Of a stretch of DNA of 36,415 nucleotides, positions 24,210 through 31,993 are shown in pieces. Under the pieces are notes generated by a model. That model made no database searches and was not told where the DNA came from. It worked only from the letters and a program-made list of their open reading frames with translations. Every line of letters begins with the position of its first letter. Within the stretch, counting starts at the first letter, position 1. The position numbers and the translations under genes are program-made. This DNA comes from an uncultured Bacteroidia bacterium (lineage in GTDB: Bacteria > Bacteroidota > Bacteroidia > Bacteroidales > UBA932), in the NCBI GenBank assembly GCA_902762435.1, contig CACWOH010000030.1, forward strand, positions 1-36,415. The letters run 5' to 3'.

Positions 24210-24949
24210 TACGGATCATCCCTGCCATCGACCTGATCGACGGCCGTTGCGTGCGCCTGACGCGCGGCGACTATCTGCAGAAGAAAGTGTACGACGGCTC
24301 CCCAGCCGACGTGGCGCGCAGCTACGCCGACTGCGGCGTGGAGCGCATCCACCTGGTGGACCTGGACGGCGCCAAGACCGGCTCACCGAAGAGCCTGCGC
24401 ACCCTCGAGGCCATCGCTTCGGCGGTGTCCTGCGAACTCGAATGGGGCGGCGGACTCGCCGACGACGAAGCGCTGAAGGGCGCCTTCAATGCCGGTGCCA
24501 CGCACGCCGTCATCGGCAGCGTCGCGGCCCGGAAGCCGGATCTGTTCGAGTCCTGGCTGTCGAAGTACGGCGCCCGGATGATCCTCGGCGCCGACGTGCG
24601 CGACGGCCGGATCGCCATCTCGGGCTGGCTGGACTCCTCTCCGCTGGGCGTCGAGGACCTCGTGACCCGTTTCCTGCCCCTTGGGCTGCAGGAGTGCATC
24701 GTTACCGAGATTTCCCGGGACGGCATGCTGCAAGGTCCCGCCGCGGCGCTCTACGTGCGCCTGCAACGGAATTTCCCCACCCTGTCCTTCACCGTCAGCG
24801 GCGGCATTTCCGGGATGGACGACATCCGTATGCTGGACGCGCTGAAACTGAAGAAAGTCATCGTGGGCAAAGCCATCTACGAAAACCGTATCAGCTTAAA
24901 TGACATAGCCTCATGGTCGCAAAGCGCATCATCCCCTGCCTCGATGTAA
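24206..24949 (+). CDS. hisA: ProFAR isomerase (HisA)
   Basis: A 247-residue beta/alpha-barrel enzyme performing the Amadori rearrangement of ProFAR to PRFAR. The start at 24206 is fixed by the family opening [18 protein letters not shown]; longer in-frame extensions upstream lie within hisH and are not real. Catalytic Asp residues appear in IPAIDL (Asp8) and GADVRDGR. Phosphate-binding glycines are in WGGGL and TVSGGIS. The last 37 nt overlap hisF, giving HisA a C-terminal tail rich in Ser and Ala. Confidence 0.96.
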   Translation: MIRIIPAIDLIDGRCVRLTRGDYLQKKVYDGSPADVARSYADCGVERIHLVDLDGAKTGSPKSLRTLEAIASAVSCELEWGGGLADDEALKGAFNAGATHAVIGSVAARKPDLFESWLSKYGARMILGADVRDGRIAISGWLDSSPLGVEDLVTRFLPLGLQECIVTEISRDGMLQGPAAALYVRLQRNFPTLSFTVSGGISGMDDIRMLDALKLKKVIVGKAIYENRISLNDIASWSQSASSPASM

Positions 24950-25668
24950 AGGACGGCCAGGTCGTCAAGGGCATCAATTTCGAGGGGCTCCGCGAAGTCG
25001 GGGACGCCGTCGGAATGGGCATACAGTACGCCCGTGACGGCGCCGACGAACTGGTTTACCTGGACATCAGCGCCACCCAGGAAGGGCGCCGCACGTTCGC
25101 GGCCCTGGTGGAGCGCATCGCCCTCGGGATCGACATCCCCTTCACCGTAGGCGGCGGGATCGGTTCCGTCGAGGACGCCGCGCGCCTGCTCGACGCCGGT
25201 GCCGACAAGATTTCGGTTAACAGCGCCGCCATCAAGGATCCGTCCCTGATCGGACGCATCGCCGCCAAGTACGGCAGCCAGTTCGTCGTGGTGGCCATCG
25301 ATGCCAAGTGCATCGAGGGCCGCTGGACCTGCACCACGCACGGCGGCAAGCGCCTGACCGACGTGGAACTGTTCTCCTGGGCCCGCGAGGCGCAGGAACG
25401 CGGCGCCGGCGAAATCCTCTTCACCTCGATGGATCACGACGGCACCTGCGCCGGCTATGCCGATGCGGTCTATGCCCGCCTGGCGGACGAGCTCACGATT
25501 CCGGTCATCGCCTCGGGCGGCGCCGGCAGCATCGAGGACATCCGCCGCGTGCTCACCGAAGGGCGCGCCGACGCCGCACTCGCCGCCAGCATCTTCCACT
25601 ACGGGCAGATCCCCATCCCGGAATTGAAAAAAGCGTTAAAGGAGTCCGGAATAAACGTAAGAATATGA
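24913..25668 (+). CDS. hisF: Imidazole glycerol phosphate synthase, cyclase subunit
   Basis: A 251-residue beta/alpha-barrel partner of HisH. It closes the imidazole ring and releases AICAR for purine synthesis. The catalytic Asp residues are in CLDVKDGQVVKG (Asp11) and AIDAKC (about Asp130); phosphate sites are in TVGGGIGS and ASGGAGS. The start lies 37 nt inside hisA, and the stop overlaps the hisIE start (ATGA). Confidence 0.97.
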   Translation: MVAKRIIPCLDVKDGQVVKGINFEGLREVGDAVGMGIQYARDGADELVYLDISATQEGRRTFAALVERIALGIDIPFTVGGGIGSVEDAARLLDAGADKISVNSAAIKDPSLIGRIAAKYGSQFVVVAIDAKCIEGRWTCTTHGGKRLTDVELFSWAREAQERGAGEILFTSMDHDGTCAGYADAVYARLADELTIPVIASGGAGSIEDIRRVLTEGRADAALAASIFHYGQIPIPELKKALKESGINVRI

Positions 25669-26264
25669 AATTCAGCGATTTTAACTTAGACAAGACCGGC
25701 GACGGGCTGCTCCCGGTAATCATCCAGGACGCCACCACCCTGAAGGTGCTGATGCTGGGATATATGAACGAAGAAGCTTTCGGGAAGAGTGTGGAAACCG
25801 GTCTCGTGACCTTCTGGTCCCGCACCCGCCAGGCCCTCTGGACCAAGGGCGAGACCAGCGGAAACTACCTGCACGTCGTGGACATGTGGGCCGACTGCGA
25901 CGGCGACACCCTGCTCATCAAGGCGCGCCCCGACGGCCCCACCTGCCACCGCGGCACCACCGCCTGCTTCGACACGCCGGAGGACGAGGGATTCATCCGC
26001 ACCCTGCAGGCTGTCGTGGCCGACCGCCACGCCAGGATGCCGGAAGGATCCTATACCACCAAACTCTTCATCAAGGGGCCCAAGGCCATCGGCAAGAAGG
26101 TCATCGAAGAGGCCGGCGAAGCCGTCATCGAGGCCGTGGACGGCAAGCGCGACCGCTTCGTCTACGAGGCCTCGGACCTCATCTATCACCTGCTGGTCCT
26201 GCTGGAAAGCCAGGGCGTCAGCCCCGCCGAACTCGAGCACGAACTCGCCCTGCGGCACCGCTAG
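25665..26264 (+). CDS. hisIE: Phosphoribosyl-AMP cyclohydrolase / phosphoribosyl-ATP pyrophosphatase fusion
   Basis: A 199-residue bifunctional enzyme for steps two and three. The N-terminal HisI part has LMLGYMNEEAF, the metal-binding Asp cluster and Cys in DMWADCDGDTLLIKA, and the GPTCHRG motif. The C-terminal HisE part has IGKKVIEEAGEAVIEA, the MazG-like acidic motif that binds magnesium, and YEASDLIYHLLVLL. The start at 25665 overlaps the hisF stop. It is the last his gene; its TAG overlaps the TAG of the convergent PLP-lyase gene within the 4-nt palindrome CTAG. Confidence 0.96.
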   Translation: MKFSDFNLDKTGDGLLPVIIQDATTLKVLMLGYMNEEAFGKSVETGLVTFWSRTRQALWTKGETSGNYLHVVDMWADCDGDTLLIKARPDGPTCHRGTTACFDTPEDEGFIRTLQAVVADRHARMPEGSYTTKLFIKGPKAIGKKVIEEAGEAVIEAVDGKRDRFVYEASDLIYHLLVLLESQGVSPAELEHELALRHR

Positions 26265-27523
26265 AACGCAGCCTTGATCTGTGAAAGGGCGGCGCGCAGG
26301 ACACTGCGCGGGCAGCCGATGTTCAGGCGGACGAAACCCTCGCCGCCGACACCGTAGGAAGCGCCGTCGTTCAGGTACACCCCGGCATCGTCGCGGAAAC
26401 GCGACAGCAGTTCTTCCTGCCCCAGCCCCAGCGCACGGCAATCCAGCCATACCAGGAACGATGCCTCCGGCCGGATGGGCCGGATCCCCAGGTCGTTCTG
26501 CGCAAAGAATTCCATCACAAAGTCGATATTGCCCTGGATATATTCCTTCAGGGCCGGCAGCCAGCCGCTTTCTGATGTGTAGGCGGCAATCAGCGACACC
26601 AGGGTCGGAATGGAAGGTTCGTACAGTTTGGCGGCCTTCAGGGCGCCAAGATAGCGCTCGCGTTTTTCCGAATCCGGAATGACGCAGAAGGCGGTGCCGT
26701 ACAGACCGGCCAGATTGAATGCTTTGGTGGGGCCACCGAACATCAGGCCCACCCGCGCCGCGGCGTCGCCGGCACTGCAGAAAGGAACGTGCGTACGCCC
26801 CCAGAGCGCGAAGTCGGCGTGGATTTCGTCCGAGAACACCAGCACCCCGTGGCGCTCGCAGATTTCCGCGAGGTGCTCGAGGGTCTCCCGATCCCAGAGG
26901 ATGCCGCAGGGATTGTGGGGATTGCAGACCACCAGGACCTTGGTGCGGGCATCGAAAAGCCGCTCCAGCCCCTCAAAATCCATCCGGTAGCGCCCGTTGT
27001 CGAAGATCATCGGATTGTCCACCACCTCGCGGCCCAAACGCTCGGCGTAAAGCCGGAACTGGTCATAGACCGGCGGCTGGACGATCACCTTGTCGCCGGG
27101 CTGCGTGAAGGTCAGGAAAGCCTGGCTGATGGCCGTGATCACACCCGGGGCATAGCCGACCCACTCCCGCGGAATATCCCAGCCATGCTGCTTTCCTTCC
27201 CAGGCCCGGATGGCCTCGAAGAATTCTTCCGGTGTGGAGGTGTAGCCCAGGACGTCACGGTCCAGCCGCTCCCGAAGGGCCTTCCGGACGACTGGGTCCG
27301 TGCGGAAATCCATATCCGCGATCCACATCGCGAATTTACCCTCCCCCGCCCGTTCATACTTGAGGCTCCAGGTGCCGGAACGGTCCAGCACTTCGTCGAA
27401 ATCCCAGCCTTCGGGCCCATCCGGTTCCGCACAGGACGACAAAAGCGTGGTCACGGCCCCTACGGGCAGCAGCGAAGCAGCCCCCGCCGCCGCAATCCCT
27501 TTCAGGAATGATCTCCGTTTCAT
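26261..27523 (-). CDS. Tat-type lipoprotein, MalY/PatB-family PLP-dependent C-S lyase or aminotransferase
   Basis: A 420-residue protein. The start at 27523 gives MKRRSFLKGIAAAG, a twin-arginine signal, followed by a lipobox LLSSC (Cys31), so export in folded form and lipid anchoring are predicted. The rest is a fold-type I PLP enzyme of the MalY/PatB group: MWIADMDF, NPHNPCGILW, SDEIHADFALWG and the PLP Lys267 in GPTKAFNLAGLYG. Family members cleave cystathionine or cysteine conjugates, or act as aminotransferases; which applies cannot be told. A TATCTTTG box (27549-27542) is 18 nt upstream. It is convergent with the his operon, so a histidine role is unlikely. Confidence 0.88.
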   Translation of the reverse strand: MKRRSFLKGIAAAGAASLLPVGAVTTLLSSCAEPDGPEGWDFDEVLDRSGTWSLKYERAGEGKFAMWIADMDFRTDPVVRKALRERLDRDVLGYTSTPEEFFEAIRAWEGKQHGWDIPREWVGYAPGVITAISQAFLTFTQPGDKVIVQPPVYDQFRLYAERLGREVVDNPMIFDNGRYRMDFEGLERLFDARTKVLVVCNPHNPCGILWDRETLEHLAEICERHGVLVFSDEIHADFALWGRTHVPFCSAGDAAARVGLMFGGPTKAFNLAGLYGTAFCVIPDSEKRERYLGALKAAKLYEPSIPTLVSLIAAYTSESGWLPALKEYIQGNIDFVMEFFAQNDLGIRPIRPEASFLVWLDCRALGLGQEELLSRFRDDAGVYLNDGASYGVGGEGFVRLNIGCPRSVLRAALSQIKAAF

Positions 27524-27541
27524 AACAGACGCACTTTTACG

Positions 27542-27549
27542 CAAAGATA
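27542..27549 (-). promoter_or_regulatory. -7 element of the Tat-lipoprotein PLP enzyme gene
   Basis: On the minus strand this reads TATCTTTG and ends 18 nt before the ATG. A TTTG on the same strand (27575-27572) lies 22 nt further upstream, slightly beyond the usual spacing. Confidence 0.55.
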
Positions 27550-27590
27550 ATCAGCGGGATGGCTCATAGTCCAAAAATACGAAAAAAAGC

Positions 27591-27598
27591 TATATTTG
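27591..27598 (+). promoter_or_regulatory. -7 element of the small exported-protein gene
   Basis: TATATTTG ends 5 nt before the ATG at 27604, again implying a very short or absent 5' leader. Confidence 0.5.
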
Positions 27599-27603
27599 CA
27601 TCT

Positions 27604-28101
27604 ATGAAAAGATTTCTTGTATCAGCCATCCTGCTGCTGCTCGGCCTGGCGCTTTCGGCCCAGAGCCTCACCGGAAAATGGACCTTACCTGAATCGGATG
27701 TCGAGGAGGACCTGTCGATGACCGGCACGGAGGTGCTGGATCTGCGCGAAAACGGCAGTTTCGAGCATACGCTGGATGTCCAGATCGTGATGACGCTGGA
27801 CGAGGAAACGACATTTCACGTCTCGATGCTGATTTCGGCGCCCGGCAGCTGGACACGGGAAGGCGAGACGCTGACCCTGAAGCCTGTCCGGAACAAGGCC
27901 AAGGCGGAGATCGTGGACACGGATATGCCCGGCATCATCAAGACCCTGTTCGCCAATTCGATCAAGAACGAACTGCTCAAGGAACTCCGAAAACCCATCA
28001 CGGCCCGGATCGTTAGCGTGACAGAGGACAAACTCGTCCTCCTGGATCCGGACGAGAAGGATCCGGCGAATCAGTTATCCGAGTACACCCGGACGAAATA
28101 G
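27604..28101 (+). CDS. Small exported protein, lipocalin-like
   Basis: A 165-residue protein with a Sec signal peptide (MKRFLVSAILLLLGLALSAQ). The mature protein starts with LTGKW, the usual first strand of lipocalin-like domains, and alternates short strands with turn residues (FEHTLDVQIVMTLDEE, GSWTREGETLTL), consistent with a small beta-barrel. No enzyme motif is seen. Lipocalin-like periplasmic proteins are common and mostly uncharacterised in Bacteroidota. The start is chosen over an upstream in-frame ATG at 27559 because it begins the signal peptide. It converges with the membrane-protein gene. Confidence 0.72.
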   Translation: MKRFLVSAILLLLGLALSAQSLTGKWTLPESDVEEDLSMTGTEVLDLRENGSFEHTLDVQIVMTLDEETTFHVSMLISAPGSWTREGETLTLKPVRNKAKAEIVDTDMPGIIKTLFANSIKNELLKELRKPITARIVSVTEDKLVLLDPDEKDPANQLSEYTRTK

Positions 28102-28114
28102 AAGGATTACCCGA

Positions 28115-28780
28115 TTAAGATTCAGCCTCTTCCTCCCGGTCGTTCAGGAACGGGAAGGCCTCGCCCTTGACCAGCCAGGCGAAGCCGAACAGATGCAGGA
28201 GGACGATCTCGACGATCATCACGGTGAAACCGGGCGCGCCCAGCAGGCGCAGCAGCACAAAGGCGAGTTCCGTCACGATCATCCCGTAGCCGCAGATCCG
28301 GTAGATCCTGTTGCGGATCACCTTGCGGTCCGTCATCGTAGCGCCGGACTTGGTAAACTGGAAGATGCTGTTCAGGGCGATAAGCACGAAGAAAAGGGCC
28401 GCGCAGCCCAGGTGGAGATAGTTGGATATCTGCACAGGAACCTGGAAGAACCCCACCGGCGTGCCGTCCGGCACCCAGCTGACCTTGCAGGGGAAGAGCA
28501 CGATCCCGAGCCCCAGCAGGCCTGCGGCCGAGGTCAGCAGATTGTCCATGGAGTCATAGCCGATATAGGACACGAGCACGAGGCAGGCCGGCACGAGCAC
28601 GCCCACCAGGGCCGGGCTCTGGTAGTACGTAGCGGAAATGCTCCACCACCACTCGTCACTGGGGTGCTCCGCAATGCCGGCGGAGAACAGCGCCAGCCAC
28701 GGCAGGATGATCCCGAGCAGTCCGCACAGGTTGCGGATCCGCAGGTACATCCGTTCTTCTTTCGTCGATTTGAGTGTCAT
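28115..28780 (-). CDS. Multi-pass membrane protein of unknown function
   Basis: A 221-residue protein with about six hydrophobic segments (LCGLLGIILPWLALFSAG; LVGVLVPACLVLVSYIGY; AAGLLGLGIVLFPC; LHLGCAALFFVLIALN; YGMIVTELAFVLLRLLG; MIVEIVLLHLFGFAWLV). An aromatic, acidic loop (DEWWWSISATYYQSP) follows the first helix and would face outside. I do not recognise the family; no transport or enzyme motif stands out. A TATCTTTG -7 box (28816-28809 on this strand) lies 28 nt upstream, divergent from the thiamine operon. Confidence 0.7.
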   Translation of the reverse strand: MTLKSTKEERMYLRIRNLCGLLGIILPWLALFSAGIAEHPSDEWWWSISATYYQSPALVGVLVPACLVLVSYIGYDSMDNLLTSAAGLLGLGIVLFPCKVSWVPDGTPVGFFQVPVQISNYLHLGCAALFFVLIALNSIFQFTKSGATMTDRKVIRNRIYRICGYGMIVTELAFVLLRLLGAPGFTVMIVEIVLLHLFGFAWLVKGEAFPFLNDREEEAES

Positions 28781-28808
28781 GCGATGCTTTTTTTGCCAAG
28801 AAAGTATC

Positions 28809-28816
28809 CAAAGATA
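28809..28816 (-). promoter_or_regulatory. -7 element of the membrane-protein gene
   Basis: Read on the minus strand this is TATCTTTG, 28 nt before the ATG at 28780. On the plus strand a weaker box (TAACTTCG, 28830-28837) could serve the riboswitch transcript. Confidence 0.45.
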
Positions 28817-28841
28817 CGCTTTTTATCCGTAACTTCGCCCC

Positions 28842-28941
28842 CGGTTTGCAGATTGCAGGCCAAGGGGTGCTGAGGCCCGCGGGGCTGAGGCTGAGATGAT
28901 ACCCTCACACCTGATCGGGGTAATGCCCGCGTAGGAAACCG
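28842..28941 (+). promoter_or_regulatory. TPP (thiamine pyrophosphate) riboswitch
   Basis: The conserved THI-box core is complete: GGGGTGC at 28864-28870, the pyrimidine-sensing CTGAGATGATACCC, then ACCTGATC and GGTAATGCCCGCGTAGGAA. A possible P1 extension pairs 28842-28847 with 28936-28941. No terminator is seen between the aptamer and the receptor ATG at 28993. Only a weak A-U inverted repeat lies at 28960-28980, so control may be at translation initiation. By family knowledge, TPP binding turns the downstream genes off. Confidence 0.96.
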
Positions 28942-28992
28942 TTATCTTCCCATCCCCTTATTGTATAATTAATTTACAATTAAGGATTTACT

Positions 28993-31383
28993 ATGTTCAA
29001 ACGTCTTTTAAGCGCCGTCCTGCCCGCTTCGCTGCTGGCCGCCGGCGTGTTCCCGGCCGCCGCCCAGCAGCCGGATTCCCTGCAGGTGGAACAGTTGCAG
29101 GAGGTAGTCGTAGGTGCCGTGCGCGCCGCCAAAAACGCTCCTTTTGCCGTAGCCAACATCGACCGGAACGAACTGCAGGACTTCTCCACTTCCGGCATCG
29201 AACTGCCGATGCTCTTCGCCCGTACGCCGGGTATCCTGGGCTGGAGCGAGAACGGCGTGGGCACCGGCACATCCTATATGCGCATCCGCGGCGCCGGCGG
29301 CTCCCGCATCAACGTCACCCTGGACGGCGTGCCGCTCAACTCGCCGGAGGACCAGACGGTTTTCTGGGCGAACATGAACTCGTACGGCGCCCTGATGGGC
29401 AGCGTGCAGATCCAGCGCGGCGTGGGATCCTCCACCAACGGCGACGGCGCTTTCGGCGGCACCATCGCCCTCGGCACGAAAGCCCCTTCGCTGGTCCCGA
29501 CGGCCGAAATGAACGTATCCTTCGGCTCCTGGCTCACCCTGAACCTGGGCGCCAGCGCTTCCACGGGGCTGCTCTGGAACCACCTCGTCCTGGAAGGCGC
29601 CTATCATCAGACCAACACCGAAGGCTACCTGCACGGCACGGCCGGCCGCTCGGGCAGTTGGTACGGCGGGCTGAGCTGGCTGGGACGCGACTGGAAACTG
29701 TCCTATAAGATCGTGGGCAACTTCGAAAACACCGGCCAGGCCTGGAACGGGGTCACCGCCGGCACGGACGACCTGTCCATCATGGCCGGCACCTACGGTA
29801 ACCCGGACGGGATCCGGACGTATGCGGATATGGTCGCGGCCGGGCTCGGGCAATACAACTCCCTCTATGAGCGGCTGATCCTCGAGGACGCCATCGTTTT
29901 TCCGGACGCGGTCGGCCACACCGAGCGCTATAGAATGAGCGACGGCGCCTATTGGCCCCGCACCACGGACAATTTCTGGCAGACCCACCACATCCTGAAT
30001 TTCGCCTGGGACATCAATCCGTACTGGAAACTCTCCGTCAGCCCGCACTATACCCACGGCTACGGTTACTACGAGGAGTTCCGCTACCAGAACAAGATGA
30101 CCAAATACGGCATTGTCCCGATGTTCGGCGTCAAGCGGGGCGATGTCGTCCGCCAGAAGGGTATCCTGCAGGATGCGGCGGGCGTCGTGGCGAACACATC
30201 CTTCCGCAAAGCGGCCTGGGACGTGATCGGCGGCGTGTCCGTGCAACAGTTCAAGGGCAACCATTTCGGCTACCTGACCTATGCCGACCCCAACGTGCTC
30301 CAATGCCTGATGTGCATCAACTGTCCCATTTTTGACGAAAACGGGAAACTCCGGTATCAGTACTACGACTCCGACGCCGCCAAGACGGACGCCAGCGTTT
30401 TCCTGAAGGCCACCTACGCCCTGAACGACGCCTGGAGCATCTTCGGCGACGTGCAGTACCGCCACGTAAGCTATCGGACGAACGGTTACAACGACAAATA
30501 CTACGTGGATGACAACGGGAATCCCCAAAAGCACGTACTGGATGTGGACGTCAAGTACGATTTCCTGAATCCCAAGGCCGGCGTCAACTTCAGCCGCGGC
30601 GGCCACCGGGCCTACGCCTCCTTCGCAATGGCGCACCGCGAGCCGGAGCGCAACAACTTCACCGACAACGGCAAGTATCCCTTCCCGCGCGCCGAGCGCC
30701 TGCTGGACTGGGAAACGGGATACGAATGGTCCCAGCCGGGCCTGCAGGTGGGCGTGAACCTCTATTACATGCGCTACAGGGACCAGCTGGTGCAGACCGG
30801 CGAACTGAGCGACATCGGCGAAGCGCTGACCACCAACATCGCGGACTCCTACCGCCTGGGCTGGGAATCCTATGCCAGCTGGGACGTCACTTCCTGGCTG
30901 AACCTGTCGGGCAACTCCGCCCTCAGCCTGAACCGCCTGCTGGATTTTGACGAATACGTGGAGGACTGGGACAACGGCACCCGGAAGATCCACTATGACA
31001 ACGCCCCGCTCGCTTACTCCCCGGCCGTGATCCTGAACCGCTTCGTGACCGTGCACTCCGGCGGCTTCCAGGCCGTCTGGCACACCAACTTCATCAGCCG
31101 GATGTTCCTGGACAACACCGGCAACAAGGACCGTTCCCTGCCCGGCTACAGCCTTTCCGACCTGCGCCTGAACTATACGCTGAAACCGCGCAAGGTGCTG
31201 CGGGAAGCGGTCTTCGGCCTCGACTTCAACAACGTATTCTCCGCCCGCGTGGCGCAGAGCGGCTGGGTGTACAGCGCCATCTGCGACAGCTATGGCCACC
31301 CGGAAGACAATCGTTATTACCAGATCGGATTCATCCCCGTGGCTCCGCTTACCGTGCTGGGACACATCACCTTACGCTTCTAG
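28993..31383 (+). CDS. TonB-dependent outer-membrane receptor, probably for thiamine
   Basis: A 796-residue protein with a signal peptide (ending FPAAAQQ). A possible TonB box (LQEVVVGAV) is followed by a plug domain (residues about 40-150: MLFARTPGILGWSENGVGTG, YMRIRGAGGSRINVTLDGVPLN, GVGSSTNGDGAFGG). The remainder is a 22-strand-type barrel ending in GHITLRF with C-terminal Phe. There is no N-terminal carboxypeptidase-like domain of the SusC type. The TPP riboswitch just upstream and pnuT 6 nt after the stop make thiamine or a precursor the likely ligand, as with the thiamine receptors of Bacteroides. A cysteine-containing loop (LQCLMCINCPIF, codons near 30300) is unusual for this class. 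Confidence 0.92.
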   Translation: MFKRLLSAVLPASLLAAGVFPAAAQQPDSLQVEQLQEVVVGAVRAAKNAPFAVANIDRNELQDFSTSGIELPMLFARTPGILGWSENGVGTGTSYMRIRGAGGSRINVTLDGVPLNSPEDQTVFWANMNSYGALMGSVQIQRGVGSSTNGDGAFGGTIALGTKAPSLVPTAEMNVSFGSWLTLNLGASASTGLLWNHLVLEGAYHQTNTEGYLHGTAGRSGSWYGGLSWLGRDWKLSYKIVGNFENTGQAWNGVTAGTDDLSIMAGTYGNPDGIRTYADMVAAGLGQYNSLYERLILEDAIVFPDAVGHTERYRMSDGAYWPRTTDNFWQTHHILNFAWDINPYWKLSVSPHYTHGYGYYEEFRYQNKMTKYGIVPMFGVKRGDVVRQKGILQDAAGVVANTSFRKAAWDVIGGVSVQQFKGNHFGYLTYADPNVLQCLMCINCPIFDENGKLRYQYYDSDAAKTDASVFLKATYALNDAWSIFGDVQYRHVSYRTNGYNDKYYVDDNGNPQKHVLDVDVKYDFLNPKAGVNFSRGGHRAYASFAMAHREPERNNFTDNGKYPFPRAERLLDWETGYEWSQPGLQVGVNLYYMRYRDQLVQTGELSDIGEALTTNIADSYRLGWESYASWDVTSWLNLSGNSALSLNRLLDFDEYVEDWDNGTRKIHYDNAPLAYSPAVILNRFVTVHSGGFQAVWHTNFISRMFLDNTGNKDRSLPGYSLSDLRLNYTLKPRKVLREAVFGLDFNNVFSARVAQSGWVYSAICDSYGHPEDNRYYQIGFIPVAPLTVLGHITLRF

Positions 31384-31389
31384 ACGCTC

Positions 31390-31968
31390 ATGGATACGCT
31401 CCGTTTCCTGGACATCCTCGGATTCGTCGTCGGGCTGGTCTATCTCTGGCTCGAATATAAGGCGAGCATCTGGCTGTGGCTGGCGAGCATCATCATGCCG
31501 GCCATCGACATGGTGCTCTATTTCAAGGCGGGCCTGTACGCCGACTTCGGCATGGCCATCTACTACTGCCTGGCGGGCGTGTACGGTTACGCCGCCTGGA
31601 AATGGTTCAGGCATGACGGCTCGCAGCAGAAGGCCGAGCGGCCCGTGACCCGTTACAGGAAAGAACACATCCTGCCTTCGCTGCTGGCACTGGGCCTGCT
31701 GTGGTTCGGCATCTGGTGGATCCTGACGCACTGGACCAACTCCACCGTGCCTGTAGCCGACTCCTTCACCACCGCGCTGAGCATCGTGGCCCTCTGGGCC
31801 CTGGCGCAGAAGTATGCCGAGCAGTGGCTGCTCTGGCTGGTGGTGGACGTCGTGTGCTGCATTCTGTACGTGCGCAAAGGCATCCCGTTCAAGGCCGCCA
31901 TCTACGGCCTGTACACCGTCGTCGCGGTGTTCGGCTACCGGAAGTGGCTGAAGATGGCGCTCCAATAG
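31390..31968 (+). CDS. pnuT: PnuC-family transporter, thiamine type (PnuT)
   Basis: A 192-residue inner-membrane protein of the PnuC fold with about seven membrane segments and aromatic motifs in the translocation path (YLWLEYKASIWLWL; YYCLAGVYGYAAWKWF; LLWLVVDVVCCILYVRKG). PnuC relatives carry vitamins by facilitated diffusion coupled to cytosolic phosphorylation. The specificity is assigned from context: it follows the receptor by 6 nt under a TPP riboswitch, so thiamine is far more likely than nicotinamide riboside. The thiamine pyrophosphokinase gene that often comes next in Bacteroides is absent. Confidence 0.92.
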   Translation: MDTLRFLDILGFVVGLVYLWLEYKASIWLWLASIIMPAIDMVLYFKAGLYADFGMAIYYCLAGVYGYAAWKWFRHDGSQQKAERPVTRYRKEHILPSLLALGLLWFGIWWILTHWTNSTVPVADSFTTALSIVALWALAQKYAEQWLLWLVVDVVCCILYVRKGIPFKAAIYGLYTVVAVFGYRKWLKMALQ

Positions 31969-31979
31969 CGGTTTTTTGC

Positions 31980-31987
31980 TATTTTTG
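31980..31987 (+). promoter_or_regulatory. -7 element of the nagZ-like gene
   Basis: TATTTTTG ends 6 nt before the ATG at 31994. It suggests the gene is also transcribed independently of the thiamine operon. Confidence 0.45.
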
Positions 31988-31993
31988 TATGCT

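Noticed and set aside
28960-28980. Inverted repeat ATTGTA/TACAAT between the TPP aptamer and the receptor gene as a terminator
   Set aside because: The stem is only 6 A-U-rich pairs with no U-run after it; it does not look like a terminator.
29008-31365. A 785-codon open frame on the minus strand opposite the TonB receptor, and similar long antisense frames at 16535-18586 and 3538-4824
   Set aside because: In GC-rich coding DNA the antisense frame is often open. These products are rich in Val, Gly, His and Gln, have no domain motifs, and lie exactly opposite well-supported genes.
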